Shown here: positions 19,827 through 29,971 of the stretch, in pieces | How the letters are laid out: the number at the start of each line of letters is the position of its first letter | Position numbering within the stretch: position 1 is the stretch's first letter | Source of the DNA: Methanohalophilus halophilus | GTDB lineage: Archaea > Halobacteriota > Methanosarcinia > Methanosarcinales > Methanosarcinaceae | Direction: 5' to 3' | DNA: 64,000 bases | NCBI RefSeq assembly: GCF_001889405.1 | Contig: NZ_CP017921.1 | Location: 324,057-388,056, forward strand | Notes under the pieces: generated by a model | What the model was told of the DNA's origin: nothing | The model's database searches: none | What the model saw: only the letters and a program-made list of their open reading frames with translations | Translations under genes and position numbers: made by a program

Positions 19827-20307
19827 ACCTATTTACTTTTCTTACAAATGCAGGATAAAAAAGCAAACCTGCATAACCCAGAATAATGCCTGCTATTGCA
19901 CCTGCTATAACATCCGTAGGGTAATGTACACCTACTGTAATCCGGCTGATACCCATCATTATGGCAAATAGCCAGAATAAATAACTTGATTTGCCTGAAA
20001 CTGGATGCAAAAACGTGGCAGTTCCAAAAGCCAGTGCTGTGTGACTGCTGGGAAAAGAATAGCCGGCTGCATCCACAAGGATACGTCCAGTTTCTGGCCT
20101 GGGAAACATGAATAATGATTTCATCCCATAAACAGCCAGCCATATTATTAACAAAAGTGACAAGTAATAGACTGCATAAGATTTACCTTTAAATATATAT
20201 AGAAATGCAGCGATTAACAACCATATAAACAGGTTTCCCGCTATTGTCAGGGGAACCATGATAAAATCAAGAGCCTGAATGGAATTTATGTAATGAAATA
20301 ATTGCAA
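19813..20307 (-). CDS. PAP2-family membrane phosphatase
   Basis: A 164-residue membrane protein with about five helices and the three PAP2 phosphatase motifs: K-x6-RP (KSLFMFPRP), PSSHT, and SR-x5-H-x3-D (SRITVGVHYPTD). These supply the phosphate-binding and nucleophilic His residues. Substrates in this family are lipid or polyprenyl pyrophosphates. A role in recycling the dolichyl or undecaprenyl-type glycan carrier is plausible but inferred. It is convergent with purF and divergent from the oxoprolinase-like gene. Confidence 0.88.
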   Translation of the reverse strand: MQLFHYINSIQALDFIMVPLTIAGNLFIWLLIAAFLYIFKGKSYAVYYLSLLLIIWLAVYGMKSLFMFPRPETGRILVDAAGYSFPSSHTALAFGTATFLHPVSGKSSYLFWLFAIMMGISRITVGVHYPTDVIAGAIAGIILGYAGLLFYPAFVRKVNRFRID

Positions 20308-20385
20308 ATCAAATTCCTAAAATGACATTGACATAATATTGTAAGCCAGATATAAACAATTTTGCAGGATAATCGCTGTGAAAAC

Positions 20386-23300
20386 ATGCAAAATAATTCA
20401 AATTCCTAGGACTTCTGGATTGACAGAGGAGGTACCTTCACTGATATAGTGGCCCTAAAACCGGACGGGAAACTCCAGACACACAAACTCCTATCCGACA
20501 ATCCCGAACAATACGAAGATGCTGCCATAGAAGGGATCCGACAGGTCCTGAATCTCGGAAAAGATGAATCCCTTCCTGCAGAAAAAATTACATCTATCCG
20601 TATGGGGACCACTGTAGGAACGAATGCACTGCTTGAGCGCAGGGGAGAGCCTACAGTACTTGTAATAACGGAAGGATTCCGGGACATCCTGAAAATCGGA
20701 TACCAGAACCGCCCCTGTATATTTGCACTTGATATCAAAAAACCCGAAGTACTCTATGAGGAAGTTATTGAAGCCAGACAAAGATACAGCTCTGACGGAA
20801 CAATAGTAACTCCTCTGGACTGTGAGGATATCAAAGAAAAACTTATGGAATATTACAATAAGGGTTACCGCTCTGTCGCAGTTGCTCTTATGCATTCGTT
20901 TCGCTATCCTGCTCACGAAGAGCAAATAGAAAAGATTGCACATAATGTAGGATATACCAATATATCCCTCTCCCATCGCACAAGCCCTTTAAGCAAACTG
21001 GTTGCCCGGGCAGAAACAACAGTTGTGGATGCATACCTGTCCCCTGTGCTGGAAAATTATGTTAATCTGGTCCGCAACAAACTCAATGACCAGAAAAACT
21101 CTACTGATCTTTTCTTCATGCAATCCAGCGGCGGACTTGTAAATGGAGACAGTTTTCGGGGCAAAGACAGTATTCTTTCGGGTCCTGCCGGCGGCATTGT
21201 AGGATCGGCAGAAGTCTGCAGGATGGCAGGGTTTGACCGGGTAATCAGTTTTGATATGGGGGGAACATCCACCGATGTAGCCCATTACAGGGGAGAAATG
21301 GAACGAACCCTCGAATCAACTATCTCAGGAACACATCTGCACACTCCCATGCTGAACATACATACTGTTGCTGCAGGCGGCGGATCAATCCTGCACTTTG
21401 AAGATGGCAGGTTCCAGGCAGGACCCGATTCTGCGGGCGCCGACCCCGGACCCGCCTCCTACAGGAAAGGAGGTCCACTTACAGTTACTGACTGTAACGT
21501 AATGCTGGGCAAGATAAACCCACAGAATTTTCCCCGGATTTTCGGTGAAAATGCGGATTTACCCCTTGACAGGGAAATTGTTGTGGAAAAATTCAGTGAA
21601 CTTGCAGAAGAAATAAAGCTGCAAACCGGTAAAAGCATGAATCCGGAGGAAGTCGCCGAAGGTTTCCTGAAGGTGGCAGTGGAAAATATGGCTAATGCCA
21701 TCAAGCATATTTCGGTGAAACGGGGGTATCACCTGGAAGATTATATCCTATGTTGTTTCGGAGGTGCGGGAGCACAACATGCAGGCCTTGTAGCTGATTC
21801 TCTGGGAATTGGAAAAATACTGATCCATCCTTTTGCAGGAGTACTGTCAGCGTACGGAATGGGACTTGCAGACAGACGGGTAATCGAGGAGAAGGCCCTG
21901 GAGACGTACCTTGAGGAAGGAGTTGAAAAGGAACTGGCAGGTATCACAAAAAACCTTTCTGAAAAAGGAATGGAACGCATGCTTGCAACAGGTGACAGGA
22001 ATATTGAAATCGAAACCTTGGAAAGGGTACGCCTGAAATACGAAAGTACTGAAACCACTTTTGATTTGCCATGTGGCCCAATAGACGAAATGACAAAAAT
22101 GTTTCACACCCTGCACATCGAACGTTTTGGTTTCGTAAGTGAAAATAGAAAACTGGTAGTGGATTCTGCCTATGTGGAAATTATTGGCAAGAACCAGACA
22201 CCTGTAGAAACCACCCATTTATTAACAGATAAAAACCCGAAGCCTGCATCTTCAAAGGAAGTTTACATGGAAGGGAGATGGCACAGGATACCTTTGTTCA
22301 CAAGAGATGTCCTCAAACCCGGCAATCGGATTACAGGGCCTGCCCTAATCATGGAAAATACAACTACCATTGTACTGGAAAGTAAATGGCAGGCTTCCAT
22401 AACAGAACACAATCATTTGCTGCTGGAAAAAAAGGTGACGAAGTCCAGACCGGATATTGGTACTGAAGTCGATCCCATCATGCTTGAGATATTCAATAAT
22501 CGTTTCATGTCAGTAGCCGAACAAATGGGATACAGATTACGCAATGCAGCCCATTCGGTGAATATAAAAGAGAGATTGGATTTCTCCTGTGCAATCTTTG
22601 ATAGCAGCGGTAATCTTGTTGCAAATGCACCCCACATCCCGGTACACCTGGGATCAATGGAAGACGCAGTAAAAGAGGTAATCTGCAACCATGAAAATGA
22701 TTTCAGCGAAGGTGACACCTACATTCTCAATTCCCCCTATCATGGAGGGACCCATCTCCCTGATATAACTGCAGTATCCCCGCTTATTAGCAATGGAAAA
22801 CCACAATTTTATGTAGCATCCAGAGGCCACCATGCGGATATCGGCGGGATAACTCCGGGTTCCATGCCACCATTAAGCAAGAGGATCGAGGAAGAAGGAG
22901 TCCTTATTGAAGAATTCAAACTTACAGAGCAAGGAAAATTCCGGGAACAAAAATTGCTTGAACTTTTCAACCAGGCAACATATCCCCCCCGAGACCCCGA
23001 CCAGAACATCGCAGATCTCAAAGCACAGATTGCTGCCAACCATAAAGGAATAGAAGAACTCCGCAAACTTGTTGATACATATTCCCTGAAAACCATTACT
23101 GCATACATGCAACACGTACAGGATAATGCCGAAATGGCGGTGGAAAGAGTAATTGATGTTTTAGAAAATGGAGACTTTGAGTACAGACTGGATGATGACA
23201 GTAAAATTGCAGTAAGGGTAAGAATTGACAGGGAGAACACAAAAGCAATCATCGATTTTACACACACTTCACCCCAAACGGAAAGCAATTTCAATGCACC

Positions 23301-23994
23301 CTCAGCAGTATGCAAAGCTGCGGTACTTTATGTATTCAGGACACTTGTGCAGGATGACATTCCGCTCAACTCTGGCTGTCTCAGGCCAATTACGATAATT
23401 ATTCCCGAAAATTCGATGCTTAATCCTTCATATCCTGCAGCTGTTGTGGCAGGGAATGTCGAAACTTCCCAATATATTGTGGATTGCCTCTACGGAGCCC
23501 TCGGTACACTTGCACCTTCCCAGGGAACAATGAATAATTTCACATTCGGCAATGACAGATTCCAGTATTATGAGACAATCTGTGGGGGGGCAGGAGCAGG
23601 CAATGGTTTTGATGGAGAAGATGCAGTTCAGACACACATGACTAATTCCCTGATTACAGACCCCGAAATCATGGAATTACGCTTTCCTGTGAGAATAGAG
23701 GAATTCAGTATTAGGAGTGGTAGCGGAGGAAAGGGACAATTCCAGGGAGGCAACGGTGTACTCAGAAAGGTACGTTTTCTCAAAAAAATGAATGCAGCAA
23801 TTCTTTCAAGCCACAGGAAATATCCACCAAAGGGAATGGCAGGCGGAAAAAATGCAAGCACCGGGGAAAACACCTTAAAAAGGAAAAGTGGGGAAACTAT
23901 TGAACTTTCAGCAGCTGATGAAATAGAAGTGGAAGAAGGAGATGTATTCATAATTAAAACTCCCGGAGGAGGAGGCTATGGAAACAGGGAATGA
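20386..23994 (+). CDS. Fused HyuA-HyuB protein, ATP-dependent 5-oxoprolinase/hydantoinase family, with in-frame TAG (possible pyrrolysine)
   Basis: A very long gene (about 1,200 codons) fusing hydantoinase A and B domains, as in 5-oxoprolinase. This enzyme opens 5-oxoproline to glutamate at the cost of ATP; N-methylhydantoinase is the alternative activity. The conserved start FWIDRGGTFTDIVA is complete only when translation begins upstream of base 20449. The frame opens at the ATG at 20386 (MQNNSNS), then meets TAG at 20407-20409 and continues directly into DFWIDRGGTFTD. A TATA-like GATATAAAC about 35 bases before the ATG supports that start. HyuA spans about residues 1-690 (FDMGGTSTDVAHY, GAGAQHAGL), HyuB the rest (HGGTHLPDITAVSP). 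If TAG is not read, the first usable start is GTG 20449, which loses the first nucleotide-binding strand. Confidence 0.88.
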
Positions 23995-24517
23995 AAAAAA
24001 CTGGCCCCTTCCAGTACCGGTACATATACCTGCTGATGGTGAACGGGGTTGTTTCTGGGAAGACAGAAAAGACCGCCACCACTGTGGCATTGACCTTTAT
24101 GCAAAAAAAGGAACCCCGGTTTTTGCCATAGAGGAAGGGGAAGTTGTAGAAATTGAAATCATGACTTCCCCTTCAATGATAAAGTACTGGAATGAAACCT
24201 ACCATCTAATAGTTAGGGGGAATTCCGGAACATATTACAAATACGGGGAAATGGCCATGACCATTCCGCAGAAAGGTACATGGATCAAAAAACATGACCA
24301 GATTGGAGAAGTCGGGCTGGTACTCAACCCTGCGATTATAGATAGCACATCACCCCGATATATCCAGGCACTAAAAGAAAAAAATCCTGCCATGTTGCAT
24401 CTTGAAATATGGGAAGAATACCCTGTTACAGATCATAAATTGTATCTGGGAGGAAATTGGTTCGGGTCCAAAAAACCACCGGGCCTCTTGAACCCCCTGC
24501 ATTATTTGCATAAATAA
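23978..24517 (+). CDS. M23 (LytM-like) metallopeptidase-fold protein
   Basis: A 179-residue protein whose ATG lies inside the end of the oxoprolinase-like gene (17-base overlap), indicating coupled translation. It contains the first M23 zinc motif, HHCGIDLYAKKGTPV, followed by AIEEGEVV. The second motif appears as MLHLEIW instead of H-x-HFE, so one His of the usual H-x-H pair is Met. Zinc binding seems kept but peptidase activity doubtful. There is no signal peptide, so it is probably cytosolic. Peptidoglycan is absent from this archaeal group; a role in the same pathway as its upstream partner is inferred. Confidence 0.7.
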   Translation: METGNEKNWPLPVPVHIPADGERGCFWEDRKDRHHCGIDLYAKKGTPVFAIEEGEVVEIEIMTSPSMIKYWNETYHLIVRGNSGTYYKYGEMAMTIPQKGTWIKKHDQIGEVGLVLNPAIIDSTSPRYIQALKEKNPAMLHLEIWEEYPVTDHKLYLGGNWFGSKKPPGLLNPLHYLHK

Positions 24518-24564
24518 AAATCAATTGATAAGATATTAATATTATTGAATTTCATGATAAAGGC

Positions 24565-25023
24565 ATGCCAGAGGAAGACGAAACCTGCCAGGTAAATATA
24601 AAGGGAGTTTACCTCATGAAAATGGAAGAGGGAATAGCACCAACTGTCATCCTGGAAGGTGCGGCCGGAAAAATAATGCCGATTTATATAGGGCATCTGG
24701 AAGCCCTGTCCATAAATAATGCATTAAACAGTGAGACAACACCACGCCCAATGACCCATGACCTTTTGATGTCCATCCTCTCAAGAATGGAAGGCAAAGT
24801 TGAAAGCGTATTCATTGATGAAAAGGCAGAAGGAGTATTTTACGCCCGTCTGACTTTGAGCAAAAACGGTGTTAAAATGGAATTCGATGCAAGACCCAGT
24901 GATTGCATCGCCCTTGCCCTGCGAGCAGATGTTCCAATCAATATTAAGGATGAAATTCTGGAAAACGATGTCATAAGTCCCGAAGAACTGGACGGCGCGA
25001 AATCATTCGAATCCCTGTTGTAA
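24565..25023 (+). CDS. Bifunctional nuclease (BFN/DUF151) family protein
   Basis: A 152-residue single-domain protein. The diagnostic segments are MPIYIGHLEALSI near residue 50 and FDARPSDCIALALRADVPI near residue 115, the conserved core of the BFN/DUF151 family. Plant members have been reported to have DNase and RNase activity; the archaeal role is not established. The acidic C-terminus is typical. It follows the M23-like gene by 47 bases and converges on dinB with 5 bases between their ends. Confidence 0.85.
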   Translation: MPEEDETCQVNIKGVYLMKMEEGIAPTVILEGAAGKIMPIYIGHLEALSINNALNSETTPRPMTHDLLMSILSRMEGKVESVFIDEKAEGVFYARLTLSKNGVKMEFDARPSDCIALALRADVPINIKDEILENDVISPEELDGAKSFESLL

Positions 25024-25028
25024 TCGCC

Positions 25029-26120
25029 TCAAAAGTAAGAAGCAAGTGTTGTCTGAGACGATACTTCCTGTAACCCGGCAACCCTAACTCCAATTCGGCG
25101 AATGGTCGATTTGTTTTCCCCAAGGAAGTTTGTTAGCAATTTATCCAGATTTGTCCTCAGAATTTCTTTTCCAGCAACCGCTCTCTGGAGCGTATGGTTA
25201 CGAGTTTGGGTTTTGAAATCAGATGTGATCACGATCAGTGTAACCTGACGAAAAGAAACGCCTCTTTCGATTGTCTTTCTGATCACATCATCGGCAAGGT
25301 TATCCAGAACAGGCATTATCAAATCGTGATCCGATGAATTTTCCGGCAAAGTGGCTATCCTGCCAATCTGTTCAGTACCTTCCCGTTGCCTGACAGGAGA
25401 ATCATCAATTCCCTGTGCAGCCTTTTTGAGCCATGAGCCTTTCTTTTTACCAAAAGCATCTATAAGAGACACAATATCCGAAGAAGCAAGTTGCCCCACT
25501 GTATTTATATCCATCTGTTCAAGGCTGCCGGCTGTGACATCCCCCACACCCCAGAGCTGGGAAGGGGACCGGTCCTTCAGGAATGAACTGATATCATTTT
25601 TCGAAATTACCGTAAGCCCATCGGGTTTATTTTCTGAGGAGGCCATTTTGGCAATGAGTTTGTTGGGCCCAATCCCCACAGAACATGTTAGCTGTTCTTT
25701 TTCGAGAATCGTTTGCTTAATATCTTCACCCATTTTCCGGGCACATTCAAAGTCACCGTTACAATTTTCTGTAACTTCGATGAATGCCTCGTCTATACTG
25801 ATCTGCTCAAAGGATTCATCACTATCCGCATGCGAGCGCAGTATTTCCATGATACTGTCAGAAACTTCAGTGTAAAATTCTTTCCTTACGGGAAGAAAAA
25901 CCGCATCCGGATTCAGTTTAATGGCCCTGGAACAAGGAATTCCGGATTTGATACCATATTTGCGGGCTGTATAATTGGAAGTGCTTACCGAGCCTCCGTG
26001 CTCCCCTCTCCCCGAATACATGCAGACCACTACAGGCCTGCCTCTAAGGGAAGGGTCTTCACGCTCCTCGACAGCAGCATAAAAATAGTCCATGTCCACA
26101 TGGACAACAATACGTAACAT
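25029..26120 (-). CDS. dinB: DNA polymerase IV (Y family)
   Basis: Translesion polymerase of 363 residues. The catalytic carboxylates are visible in VVHVDMDYFYAAVEE (metal Asp7 and steric-gate Phe/Tyr region) and SIDEAFIE. The helix-hairpin-helix of the thumb (QLWGVGDVTA) and little-finger domain (RRIGVRVAGL) follow. The C-terminus ends QTTLASYF, a consensus PCNA-interacting peptide, so the polymerase should be recruited by the sliding clamp. It is next to nth on the same strand, 98 bases away, giving a small DNA-damage tolerance and repair neighbourhood. Confidence 0.95.
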   Translation of the reverse strand: MLRIVVHVDMDYFYAAVEEREDPSLRGRPVVVCMYSGRGEHGGSVSTSNYTARKYGIKSGIPCSRAIKLNPDAVFLPVRKEFYTEVSDSIMEILRSHADSDESFEQISIDEAFIEVTENCNGDFECARKMGEDIKQTILEKEQLTCSVGIGPNKLIAKMASSENKPDGLTVISKNDISSFLKDRSPSQLWGVGDVTAGSLEQMDINTVGQLASSDIVSLIDAFGKKKGSWLKKAAQGIDDSPVRQREGTEQIGRIATLPENSSDHDLIMPVLDNLADDVIRKTIERGVSFRQVTLIVITSDFKTQTRNHTLQRAVAGKEILRTNLDKLLTNFLGENKSTIRRIGVRVAGLQEVSSQTTLASYF

Positions 26121-26218
26121 AATAAAAAGAGAGGTTTTTTAGATTTGTATAGTTTGTGGAAAAAGATTCACATTCTTTTTGTTACAGATAGCAAAATAAA
26201 ATGAACTATAAAGAGATA

Positions 26219-26857
26219 TCAAACCAAACTCGATGGACATAGGTGATTTACAACACATTTCTCACAGGCGGGCTTGCGGGCAAAACATACATTCCTGCCA
26301 TGTAATATCAGGGTCAGGGAAAAATCATCCCATTCATTCCTGTCAGCAAGCTCCATCAGATCTTTTTCAATTTTGACAGGATCTTTATTTTCAGTAAAAC
26401 CCAGCCTTGTAGCAAGACGTTTGACATGGGTGTCCACCGCAATTCCCGCTTTTACACCAAAACCCCTTGCAAGCACTATATTAGCAGTTTTGCGAGCCAC
26501 GCCGGGAAGTCTTAACAGATCTTCCATCGTAGAAGGAACTTCACCATCAAACTCCTCGATGATAACTTTGGCACTCTGTTGGAGATGTTTGGCCTTGTTG
26601 CGATAGAACCCGGTAGAATAGATATCCTTTTCCAGTTCACTGATGTCCGCATCCGCATAATCAAAGACCGAACGGTATTTCTTGAACAACTCATGTGTCA
26701 CTTTATTGATCTGCACATCCGTACTCTGGGCAGATAGGATAGTGGCTACAAGTAATTCCAGCGGGGTTTTGAAATGAAGAGCAGGCTGTGGATCAGGATA
26801 CTCCTTTTTAAGAATTTCCCATATTTGAGGGAAATTAGAAAGATTACTTGGTGTCAT
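26219..26857 (-). CDS. nth: Endonuclease III (DNA glycosylase/AP lyase)
   Basis: A 212-residue base-excision repair enzyme that removes oxidised pyrimidines. The helix-hairpin-helix motif LPGVARKTANIVL contains the catalytic Lys, and the catalytic Asp follows in GIAVDTHVKR. The C-terminal 4Fe-4S loop is intact: C-x6-C-x2-C-x5-C (from CFARKPAC to HLC). Length and motif spacing match bacterial and archaeal Nth. It lies directly downstream of the por operon on the same strand, 25 bases after the porB stop at 26882, and could be partly cotranscribed with it. Confidence 0.95.
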   Translation of the reverse strand: MTPSNLSNFPQIWEILKKEYPDPQPALHFKTPLELLVATILSAQSTDVQINKVTHELFKKYRSVFDYADADISELEKDIYSTGFYRNKAKHLQQSAKVIIEEFDGEVPSTMEDLLRLPGVARKTANIVLARGFGVKAGIAVDTHVKRLATRLGFTENKDPVKIEKDLMELADRNEWDDFSLTLILHGRNVCFARKPACEKCVVNHLCPSSLV

Positions 26858-26881
26858 AGAAAAAGAGAATAAGATTCAGGC

Positions 26882-27760
26882 TTATTCAAGCCCGAAATCT
26901 TCAATGTTTTTATCTGCAAGTGCCTGGATCAGTTTGAGCTGTTCCTCTCCGCCTTCCATTTTGAAAAGATGTTTAAACCTTTTCTGCATCTTAAGATAAT
27001 CCTCTACAGGTTTTTTCTGTTTGCCTATCTTGCGCACCTTTGTAACTTCACCATTCTCCATTTCATACAGCGGCCACAGGCCGGTCTGTACTGCCAGTTT
27101 TGCAACTTCCACAGTTTTGGAAGTGTCAAAACCCCATCCTGTGGTACAGGGAGCATGGGCATGAATGTAGGTTGGGCCTTCAATCTCGGTTGCTTTCTTG
27201 ATCTTCTTGATCATATCCTTGGGATAACCCAGGGAAGTTGTAGCAATGTATGGAGAACCATGAGCTGCCATTATTGCAGGCATGTTCTTTTTAGGCAGGG
27301 GGTTCCCATAGGAAACCTTTCCGGCAGGGCTTGTTGTGGTAGACGCATCAAAGGGTGTAGCACCACTTCTCTGCACTCCGGTATTCATGTATGCCTCGTT
27401 ATCCATACATACATAGGTTATATCGTGGCCCCTCTCAAAAGCACCGGAAATGGATCTCATCCCTATATCAAGAGTAGCACCATCTCCTGCCAGTGCGATT
27501 ACCTTGGTGTCGCCTTTCTTACCCATTGCTTTAAGGGCAGCCTCCACACCGGAAGCCACAGCACCTGCATTCTCGAAAAGGGAATGTATCCAGGGAACCT
27601 CCCAGGAAGTTTCAGGGTAAGGTGTACTCATAACTTCCAGACAGCCGGTAGGAGATATAACGATACAGTCTTCCCCTGCGGCCATAAGGGTGAACTTGGC
27701 CACCATTGCATCACAGCAACCTGCGCAACCCCGGTGTCCTGATGTAAACAATGATTTCAC
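26882..27760 (-). CDS. porB: Pyruvate:ferredoxin oxidoreductase, beta subunit
   Basis: The thiamine-pyrophosphate subunit (292 residues) of the oxygen-sensitive enzyme that interconverts pyruvate with acetyl-CoA, CO2 and reduced ferredoxin. The N-terminal [11 protein letters not shown] supplies cluster cysteines, and the TPP motif is [13 protein letters not shown] with the downstream Asn in [10 protein letters not shown]. The C-terminal helix ends in EDFGLE. The start codon appears to be GTG, overlapping the porA stop by 4 bases (GTGA). It is the last gene of porCDAB. In methanogens it works mainly in the pyruvate-forming direction. Confidence 0.95.
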   Translation of the reverse strand: MKSLFTSGHRGCAGCCDAMVAKFTLMAAGEDCIVISPTGCLEVMSTPYPETSWEVPWIHSLFENAGAVASGVEAALKAMGKKGDTKVIALAGDGATLDIGMRSISGAFERGHDITYVCMDNEAYMNTGVQRSGATPFDASTTTSPAGKVSYGNPLPKKNMPAIMAAHGSPYIATTSLGYPKDMIKKIKKATEIEGPTYIHAHAPCTTGWGFDTSKTVEVAKLAVQTGLWPLYEMENGEVTKVRKIGKQKKPVEDYLKMQKRFKHLFKMEGGEEQLKLIQALADKNIEDFGLE

Positions 27761-28971
27761 AACAAATCCTCCTTCAGATCAGCATATTTGCTCTCAGTAT
27801 TGATACCCGAAGAGATAATGCCTTTGGCTTCCTCCACGATATCCTCAATGGTTTTTACAGGTATGTCACGACCACCGTGTCCGATCATACGGCCCACTAT
27901 CGGGACATCAATCTTAGTATTATACAGGCTTGCCTTGGTTTCTGTAAACAGGGCTCCTTCATTGAGTCCTAATGAGATATTCTTGTCAAGTGCGACAACG
28001 ACTCTGGCACCCTTGATAGCATTCCTTATTGCTTCTGCCGGGAATGGCCTGAAAGTCCTTACTTTAAGCAAACCGACCTTGATTCCCTTTGCACGGAGTT
28101 TATCCACGACATCCCTGATGGTTCCCACAAGTGAACCCATCGCCATGAGTATGATGTCAGCATCTTCTGTTTCGTATTCATCTATCAGGCCACCGTAGTA
28201 CCTGCCGAATATCTCATAGAACTCATTGGCAGCTTCTTCTATCTTGGGCAGGGCATTATCCATTGCCTGTTGCTGCAGATATCTGAATTCAGTATAGGCA
28301 GTAGGGTCTGCAAAAGCACCGAATGTCAGCGGGTTTTTGGGATCAAGGGTATATTCCGGTTCATAGGGTGGCAGATATTCATCCACAAGGTCCTGTTCCA
28401 GCAAGACCAGGGGCTCGTAGACGTGAGACAGGATGAAGCCGTCCATACAGGTCATTGCAGGCATCATTACATCCTTATCTTCTGCTACCTTGTAAGCCTG
28501 GGCGGTCATATCAGAACTTTCCTGTAGATCTTCGGCATACATCTGGATCCAGCCGGTATCACGCTGGGAAATTGAATCCTGATGATCATTCCAGATGTTG
28601 ATAGGGGCACTGACCGCACGGTTTGCTATGGTCATTACAACTGGCAGGCGCATCCCTGACATGTTGAAAAGAACTTCGTGCATCAGTTCCAGACCCTGGG
28701 AGGTTGTGGCCGAATAACACCTCGCACCTGCTGCAGCGGATCCCACAAGGGCCGAAAGGGCGGAAAACTCGGATTCCACTGTTATATATTCACAGTTGGA
28801 AATCTCACCATCGGCCATAAACTGGGAAAGGTCTTCAACAATATGGGTCTGTGGTGTGATAGGATATGCGGAAATAACATTTGGCCTGCATATTTTCACC
28901 GCATGTGCAACGGCATATGAACCCTCTGCCACACTCATTTTATCCTTATCAAGGGTACGTATAACAGTCAT
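27757..28971 (-). CDS. porA: Pyruvate:ferredoxin oxidoreductase, alpha subunit
   Basis: The 404-residue alpha subunit binds pyruvate and forms the TPP site together with PorB. Family segments are visible at the N-terminus ([29 protein letters not shown]), including the YPITPQT substrate motif, and in the centre ([20 protein letters not shown]). The C-terminal transketolase-like domain contains [16 protein letters not shown]. It starts directly after the porD stop and overlaps porB by 4 bases, showing tight translational coupling within the operon. Confidence 0.95.
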   Translation of the reverse strand: MTVIRTLDKDKMSVAEGSYAVAHAVKICRPNVISAYPITPQTHIVEDLSQFMADGEISNCEYITVESEFSALSALVGSAAAGARCYSATTSQGLELMHEVLFNMSGMRLPVVMTIANRAVSAPINIWNDHQDSISQRDTGWIQMYAEDLQESSDMTAQAYKVAEDKDVMMPAMTCMDGFILSHVYEPLVLLEQDLVDEYLPPYEPEYTLDPKNPLTFGAFADPTAYTEFRYLQQQAMDNALPKIEEAANEFYEIFGRYYGGLIDEYETEDADIILMAMGSLVGTIRDVVDKLRAKGIKVGLLKVRTFRPFPAEAIRNAIKGARVVVALDKNISLGLNEGALFTETKASLYNTKIDVPIVGRMIGHGGRDIPVKTIEDIVEEAKGIISSGINTESKYADLKEDLL

Positions 28972-29232
28972 TTATTTTTCCTCCAATACCATATCGATGG
29001 CTTCTGTGGGACATTCATTGGCACAGATTCCGCAACCTTTGCAGTAATCATAGTCAAATTCAAAGAATCCGTCATCCCTGGGAAACACCGCCATGTCAGG
29101 ACAGAGCAGTTCACATAATTTGCACTTAATACATTTGTCATAATCAAAGACTGGTCTGAAGGTTCTCCAGCCACCGGTCTTGTTTACCCTCGTGGTACCG
29201 GGTTCACAGACTCCTCCAAGTGATATGCTCAT
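28972..29232 (-). CDS. porD: Pyruvate:ferredoxin oxidoreductase, delta (ferredoxin-like) subunit
   Basis: An 86-residue subunit with two complete 4Fe-4S motifs: CIKCKLCELLCPD and CKGCGICANECPTEA (C-x2-C-x2-C-x3-CP in each). It passes electrons from the catalytic subunits to ferredoxin. Its ATG overlaps the last base of the porC stop (TAATG arrangement) and its stop abuts the porA start, so the four subunits should be made in concert. Confidence 0.95.
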   Translation of the reverse strand: MSISLGGVCEPGTTRVNKTGGWRTFRPVFDYDKCIKCKLCELLCPDMAVFPRDDGFFEFDYDYCKGCGICANECPTEAIDMVLEEK

Positions 29233-29777
29233 TATTTTTCCTCCGCCATCAAATCATAGGCTTTCTGTACAGCCTCTGCGTTTTTCTCTCCGATCTTACC
29301 TGAGAAACGCTCCTTTACGGCATTGACAATTGAACTGGCCCTGACCTCTCCGGTAGCACCGGCAAAGGCTCCTAAAAGAACAGTATTTACAATCGGCCTG
29401 CCAATGATATCAAGAGCGATTTTTGTTGCATTCACGGTCATTATACGGGCATTTGTGTCAAGATCAAAATCTTCCGGAGCAAAATCAGAATTAATAATTA
29501 TAATACCATCGTCCTTTGCCCCACTTGCAACATCCACTACCTCAAGAAGCGTGGGATCCTGAACGATTATGTAATCTGGTTCATAAATCTGGCTCCTGAG
29601 CCTGATTGGGGCATCACTGATCCTTGTGAAAGCCTGAACCGGTGCTCCACGTCTTTCGACACCAAAGGCCGGGAATGCCTGACTGAACTGGCCATCCTCA
29701 AAAGCGGCTCCTGCTAGCAGTTCGGCTGCTGTAACCGAACCCTGTCCGCCTCGACCATGTACTCTTATTTCTTTCAT
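29232..29777 (-). CDS. porC: Pyruvate:ferredoxin oxidoreductase, gamma subunit
   Basis: The 181-residue gamma subunit, beginning [21 protein letters not shown]. This start at 29777 is preceded by CGGAGAAT; 24 additional upstream residues could be translated but are unlike the family. [20 protein letters not shown] is the other conserved segment. It is the first gene of the porCDAB operon, and an AATTATATG element about 40 bases upstream may be the promoter. Confidence 0.95.
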   Translation of the reverse strand: MKEIRVHGRGGQGSVTAAELLAGAAFEDGQFSQAFPAFGVERRGAPVQAFTRISDAPIRLRSQIYEPDYIIVQDPTLLEVVDVASGAKDDGIIIINSDFAPEDFDLDTNARIMTVNATKIALDIIGRPIVNTVLLGAFAGATGEVRASSIVNAVKERFSGKIGEKNAEAVQKAYDLMAEEK

Positions 29778-29971
29778 CTGTATTCTCCGTAACAAACGTA
29801 ATGGACATATAATTGTAGATAGCGGATACAAACCCGCATGCATCAACAATTACCGGTTGGATGGTAATTGGAATAAATGCAATGTTTAATTGTGTAGAAT
29901 AGCTAATTCCTATTTAGTTTTTCGGTGATAACAAATGACAGAAATTTATTTTAAAAATCCCAAAAGAACAA

